From assembly GCA_964648365.1 (NCBI GenBank), contig CAZYLK010000085.1, forward strand, positions 1 through 24,509: a stretch of 24,509 bases of DNA, written 5' to 3'. The position numbers and the translations under genes were made by a program. This DNA is from SURF-32 sp964648365. Its GTDB lineage: Bacteria > Planctomycetota > Phycisphaerae > UBA1845. Under the pieces are notes generated by a model. The model searched no databases, was not told where the DNA came from, and was given only the letters and a program-made list of their open reading frames with translations. Below are positions 21,934-24,509 of this stretch, one piece after another (within the stretch, counting starts at the first letter, position 1; each line of letters starts with the position of its first letter).

Positions 21934-22707
21934 TCAGCCCGCCTGGCGGCCTGCACGGGCGCCCGTGCTGTTTGGGGGCACGGCCCGCGTCGCCGGCGGG
22001 CGGATTATAGCAGCGGCAGGTGGCTTCACAACGGGGCGATCGGCCCGCGGCCGGCGCGTCATGGCCTGCGCGTTACGCGGCAGTTCTGAGCCGGTGAACT
22101 CGTCCACGCGCATCATCCGGGCGCCCTTGGCCGTAATCAGCCGCACCGCCAGGTCCGAGTCGGACGCGCTCCAGAACCCGCAGGCGTCCTCCAGAATCGT
22201 GACCGGCTTACCGCGGGCCAGCAGGCCCAGCGCCAGCGATTTGACCGAGTTTTCGACGCCGTTGCCGAACAGCACGTACTGGCGGCAGGGCAGTTGGGTG
22301 AGGAAGCGGTCGGCCTTCGGGTTGCCCAGCAGATCCTGAGTCCGCTTGCGGAACATGACCTGCTGGTACTCGTCGAACCAGTCCAACTTGACGCCGAGGG
22401 TGTTATCGCCCTCGACCATCATGGTCCGCTTCATGATCGTGAACGGCAGCTTGCGCTGGCCGTCGGTCCCGTCGACGCAATGAACCTGAACACCCTCGTG
22501 ATTGAGTTCCCATCGCCGGTGAGAGTCGATCGACGAAACGATCGGCGCGCGGTTCTTGCGCGCCCAGTCCATAACCCGCCGCAGCGCCGGAATGACCTCA
22601 CTCAGATTCGCGACGGGATAGGCCCCGCCGGGCAGACAGAAATCGTGTTGCGTGTTCAGGTCGACCAGCACGCAGTCGAGCGCCCGGCCGTTAGCTAGAG
22701 CAGACAT
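21934..22707 (-). CDS. Isochorismatase-like cysteine hydrolase family protein lacking the nucleophilic Cys
   Basis: A 257-residue protein of the isochorismatase/nicotinamidase superfamily. LVDLNTQHDFCLPGGAYPV (14-32) carries the Asp motif, SSIDSHRRWE (58-67) the metal or substrate loop, and the Lys is in FRKRTQDLL (119-127). The nucleophile region reads GNGVENSVKSLALGLLARGK (148-167), where the family has G..T..CV..TA..A...G, so Ser154 stands where Cys is expected. The fold is clear, but classic thiol hydrolysis is unlikely. The C-terminal 40 residues are Pro/Arg-rich and outside the domain. Substrate is unknown. The start ATG at 22707 has only a G-rich upstream stretch. Confidence 0.82.
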   Translation of the reverse strand: MSALANGRALDCVLVDLNTQHDFCLPGGAYPVANLSEVIPALRRVMDWARKNRAPIVSSIDSHRRWELNHEGVQVHCVDGTDGQRKLPFTIMKRTMMVEGDNTLGVKLDWFDEYQQVMFRKRTQDLLGNPKADRFLTQLPCRQYVLFGNGVENSVKSLALGLLARGKPVTILEDACGFWSASDSDLAVRLITAKGARMMRVDEFTGSELPRNAQAMTRRPRADRPVVKPPAAAIIRPPATRAVPPNSTGARAGRQAG

Positions 22708-22976
22708 GGCAAGTTACCCCCGATCCTTGGCCGCCTTTTGCAGACCTCTCGTCCGGGTGCGCGAGTCGCGCGTCGCTCAGGGGGGAGTTGGACGAGAGAC
22801 GTGCTTCTTTCCCCAAACTACCAGCGGTCGTCAGGAATACAACCCCGCTGGCTTACCGAGTTGCACCAATCCTACTCCCGAACCCTGGAGGAGGCGAGCG
22901 GGATGCGCAGAATTCGCGCGGATTTCCCATAAAACAAACGAGACCTTCACGATCGGGATGATCCGTCCGATAAGGC
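22708..22976. other. Region left of the assembly gap without a recognisable gene
   Basis: A frame is open through here into the gap, but its sequence has no similarity to the N-terminus of exonuclease VII or to anything I know. Because the gap length is arbitrary, this stretch may not be adjacent to xseA in the genome. Confidence 0.4.
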
Positions 22977-23076
22977 NNNNNNNNNNNNNNNNNNNNNNNN
23001 NNNNNNNNNNNNNNNNNNNNNNNNNNNNNNNNNNNNNNNNNNNNNNNNNNNNNNNNNNNNNNNNNNNNNNNNNNNN
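22977..23076. other. Assembly gap of 100 N
   Basis: The sequence holds exactly 100 N, a conventional placeholder for a gap of unknown size. It hides the first 35-50 codons of xseA and its promoter. Confidence 0.99.
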
Positions 23077-24445
23077 TCTTTACTTCACGCTCAAGGACGA
23101 CGCGGCCGAGCTGGCCTGCGTCATGTGGCGATCGAGCGCGGCCCGGCTGAAGTTTCAGCCGGCCGATGGCCTCGAAGTCATCGTCGGCGGCTACGTCGAC
23201 GTGTACGAGCGCGGCGGGCGGTATCAGCTCTATGCCCAGAGCATCGAGCCGCGCGGCATCGGCGCGCTGGAGCCGGCGTTCCGGCAGCTTCACGCCCGGC
23301 TGGCGGCCGAGGGCTTGTTTGACCCGTCCCGCAAGCGGCCGTTGCCGCGGTTTCCGCGGCACGTGGCGCTGGTGACCAGCCCCACCGGCGCGGCCGTGCG
23401 CGACATGCTCCAGACGCTGCGGCGGCGGTTCCCGTGCGTGGAAGTATCGGTCTATCCGGTGGCCGTGCAGGGCGCCGCGGCCGCGCCGCAGATTGCGGAG
23501 GCGATCCACCGGCTCAGCCGCTACGGCGACGGGCTGGGCATCGACCTGCTGATCGTGGGTCGGGGGGGGGGATCGCTGGAAGATCTGTGGGCGTTCAACG
23601 AGGAGGTGGTGGCCCGTGCGGTTCACGCGTCCCGCCTGCCGGTGATCAGCGCAGTCGGGCACGAGGTGGACGTGACCATCTGCGACCTTGTCGCCGACGT
23701 TCGCGCCGCGACCCCGACGGCCGCGGCGGAACTGGCCGTGCCGGTGCTCGACGACGTTCTGGCGGGGCTGGCGCAGTTTGAGGCGCGACTGTTCCGTGCA
23801 GCCGCGGGCGGCGTGGAACTCGGACGGGCGCGGCTGCACGCCATCGAGCGGCGCCGCTGGTGCGCCGAGCCGCTGGCGATCGTCCACCGACGCGTGCAAT
23901 CCCTCGACGACGTCGAACATCGCTCCGCCCGGATGCTGTCCCAGCGCTGTGCCGGCCTGCGCCGGCGGCTGGATGCGCTGGGTCGCACGCTGGAGCGCAT
24001 CGCGCCGCACGTCCACTGGAGCCGGCAGGCGGTTCGACTGGCGGACGCGCGGGTGCGCCTGCTGTCGGCCATGCGTCAGCGCTTTTCAAACGAAGTGGCG
24101 ACGTTCGACCGCGCCGCTCGTGACATCGAGCGGTCGCCGCTGCTGCAACGTCCGGCCGCGGAACGGCGGCGGCTCGCAACCGTGCGGCATCGACTGGCGA
24201 CCGCCATGGAGGCCACCCGGCGAGCGGCGTCGCGGCGCATCGACGCGCTCGATGCCCTGCTGGCGGCGCTGAGCCATCGCAGCGTCCTCCAGCGCGGCTT
24301 CTCCATCACCCGTCTCAAGCGCGGAAGGGCCATTGTCCGCAGCCGCGACCAGGTCCACGACGGCGACCGGCTCATCACCGAACTGGGCGACGGGCAGATC
24401 GAATCCGAGGTCAGGAACACCCGGCAGTTGGACCTGTTTGAGTGA
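23077..24445 (+). CDS. xseA: Exodeoxyribonuclease VII large subunit (XseA), 5' end missing
   Basis: About 455 residues remain. The first visible residues, LYFTLKDDAAELACVMW, are in the middle of the N-terminal OB-fold, so only about 35-50 residues are lost in the gap. The catalytic domain has VALVTSPTGAAVRDML, YPVAVQG, LLIVGRGGGSLEDLWAFNEE and VISAVGHEVDVTICDLVADV, followed by RAATPTAAAELAVP, all typical. A long Arg-rich coiled-coil region and the C-terminal VLQRGFSITRLKRGR...DGDRLITELGDGQIESEV complete the protein. With XseB, which is not seen here, it degrades single-stranded DNA. The GRGGGS motif is encoded by ten consecutive G (23562-23571), a slippage-prone tract. Confidence 0.95.
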
Positions 24446-24509
24446 GATCGGCGGCCGGGCCGTGGTAGCCGGCGACTCTGGGACGCATTCACCGTTCGTA
24501 TGAACTCGC

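Noticed and set aside
22652..22976. Upstream part of the xseA frame as the true XseA N-terminus
   Set aside because: No similarity to the XseA start, and the gap of unknown size breaks any frame continuity.

Overview
The window is GC-rich DNA from a bacterium, most likely a planctomycete (Phycisphaerae-like). The evidence is a prepilin-type protein with a long globular tail and a C-terminal FADGHA motif, exported proteins of planctomycete style (an 'ANDLC' beta-domain, 'HYGW...AWGYE' folds, HAF repeats), a CxxCG/CPECG zinc ribbon fused to membrane segments, and many short hairpin-forming intergenic repeats. No rRNA, tRNA, CRISPR array, transposase or phage gene was seen. A run of exactly 100 N (22977-23076) is a scaffold gap, so the sequence looks like a draft or metagenome assembly.

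Layout. 1-340: three families of short tandem repeats. 341-4097: three exported proteins, two of them tandem paralogues on the minus strand and one divergent on the plus strand. 4406-4939: an unrecognised protein with FGG-type internal repeats. 5002-7512: pabB and a pabC-like class IV aminotransferase (p-aminobenzoate/folate branch), separated by ATTCG-type and TAAGGGAG-type repeats. 7557-13914: an arsenic and organoarsenical resistance island with arsR, an ArsP-type permease, acr3, a small CPKC thioredoxin (ArsE-like), arsF and arsG on the plus strand, and a convergent thioredoxin-type arsC. Between arsF and arsG lies a minus-strand pair, a HEPN gene with an in-frame TGA and a small partner. 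14150-15292: prepilin-like protein. 15600-16316: orphan OmpR/PhoB-type regulator. 16614-18319: overlapping operon of two YbjQ-domain proteins and a zinc-ribbon/PrsW-like membrane protein. 18620-19900: exported HAF-repeat protein. 20012-21106: moaA carrying translated hairpin repeats. 21536-22707: a 2x[4Fe-4S] ferredoxin and an isochorismatase-like protein. 23077-24445: xseA, with its 5' end lost in the gap.

How genes work together. In the ars island, ArsC would reduce arsenate and Acr3 would export arsenite. ArsP, ArsE-like, ArsF and ArsG look like a module for aromatic or nitro-arsenicals. A 17-bp operator candidate overlaps the arsR start codon and recurs, in a 26-bp near-palindrome, upstream of arsP. 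PabB and PabC would carry out consecutive steps from chorismate to p-aminobenzoate.

Three observations stand out. First, a roughly 70-residue Cys/Lys/Gly-rich module recurs five times in four otherwise different exported proteins. Second, arsR, the HEPN gene and moaA share a promoter geometry (TTGTxx, 17-18 bp, TAxxxT, exactly 6 nt, ATG) that predicts leaderless mRNAs. Third, hairpin repeats have invaded coding sequence in moaA and the 3' end of pabB.
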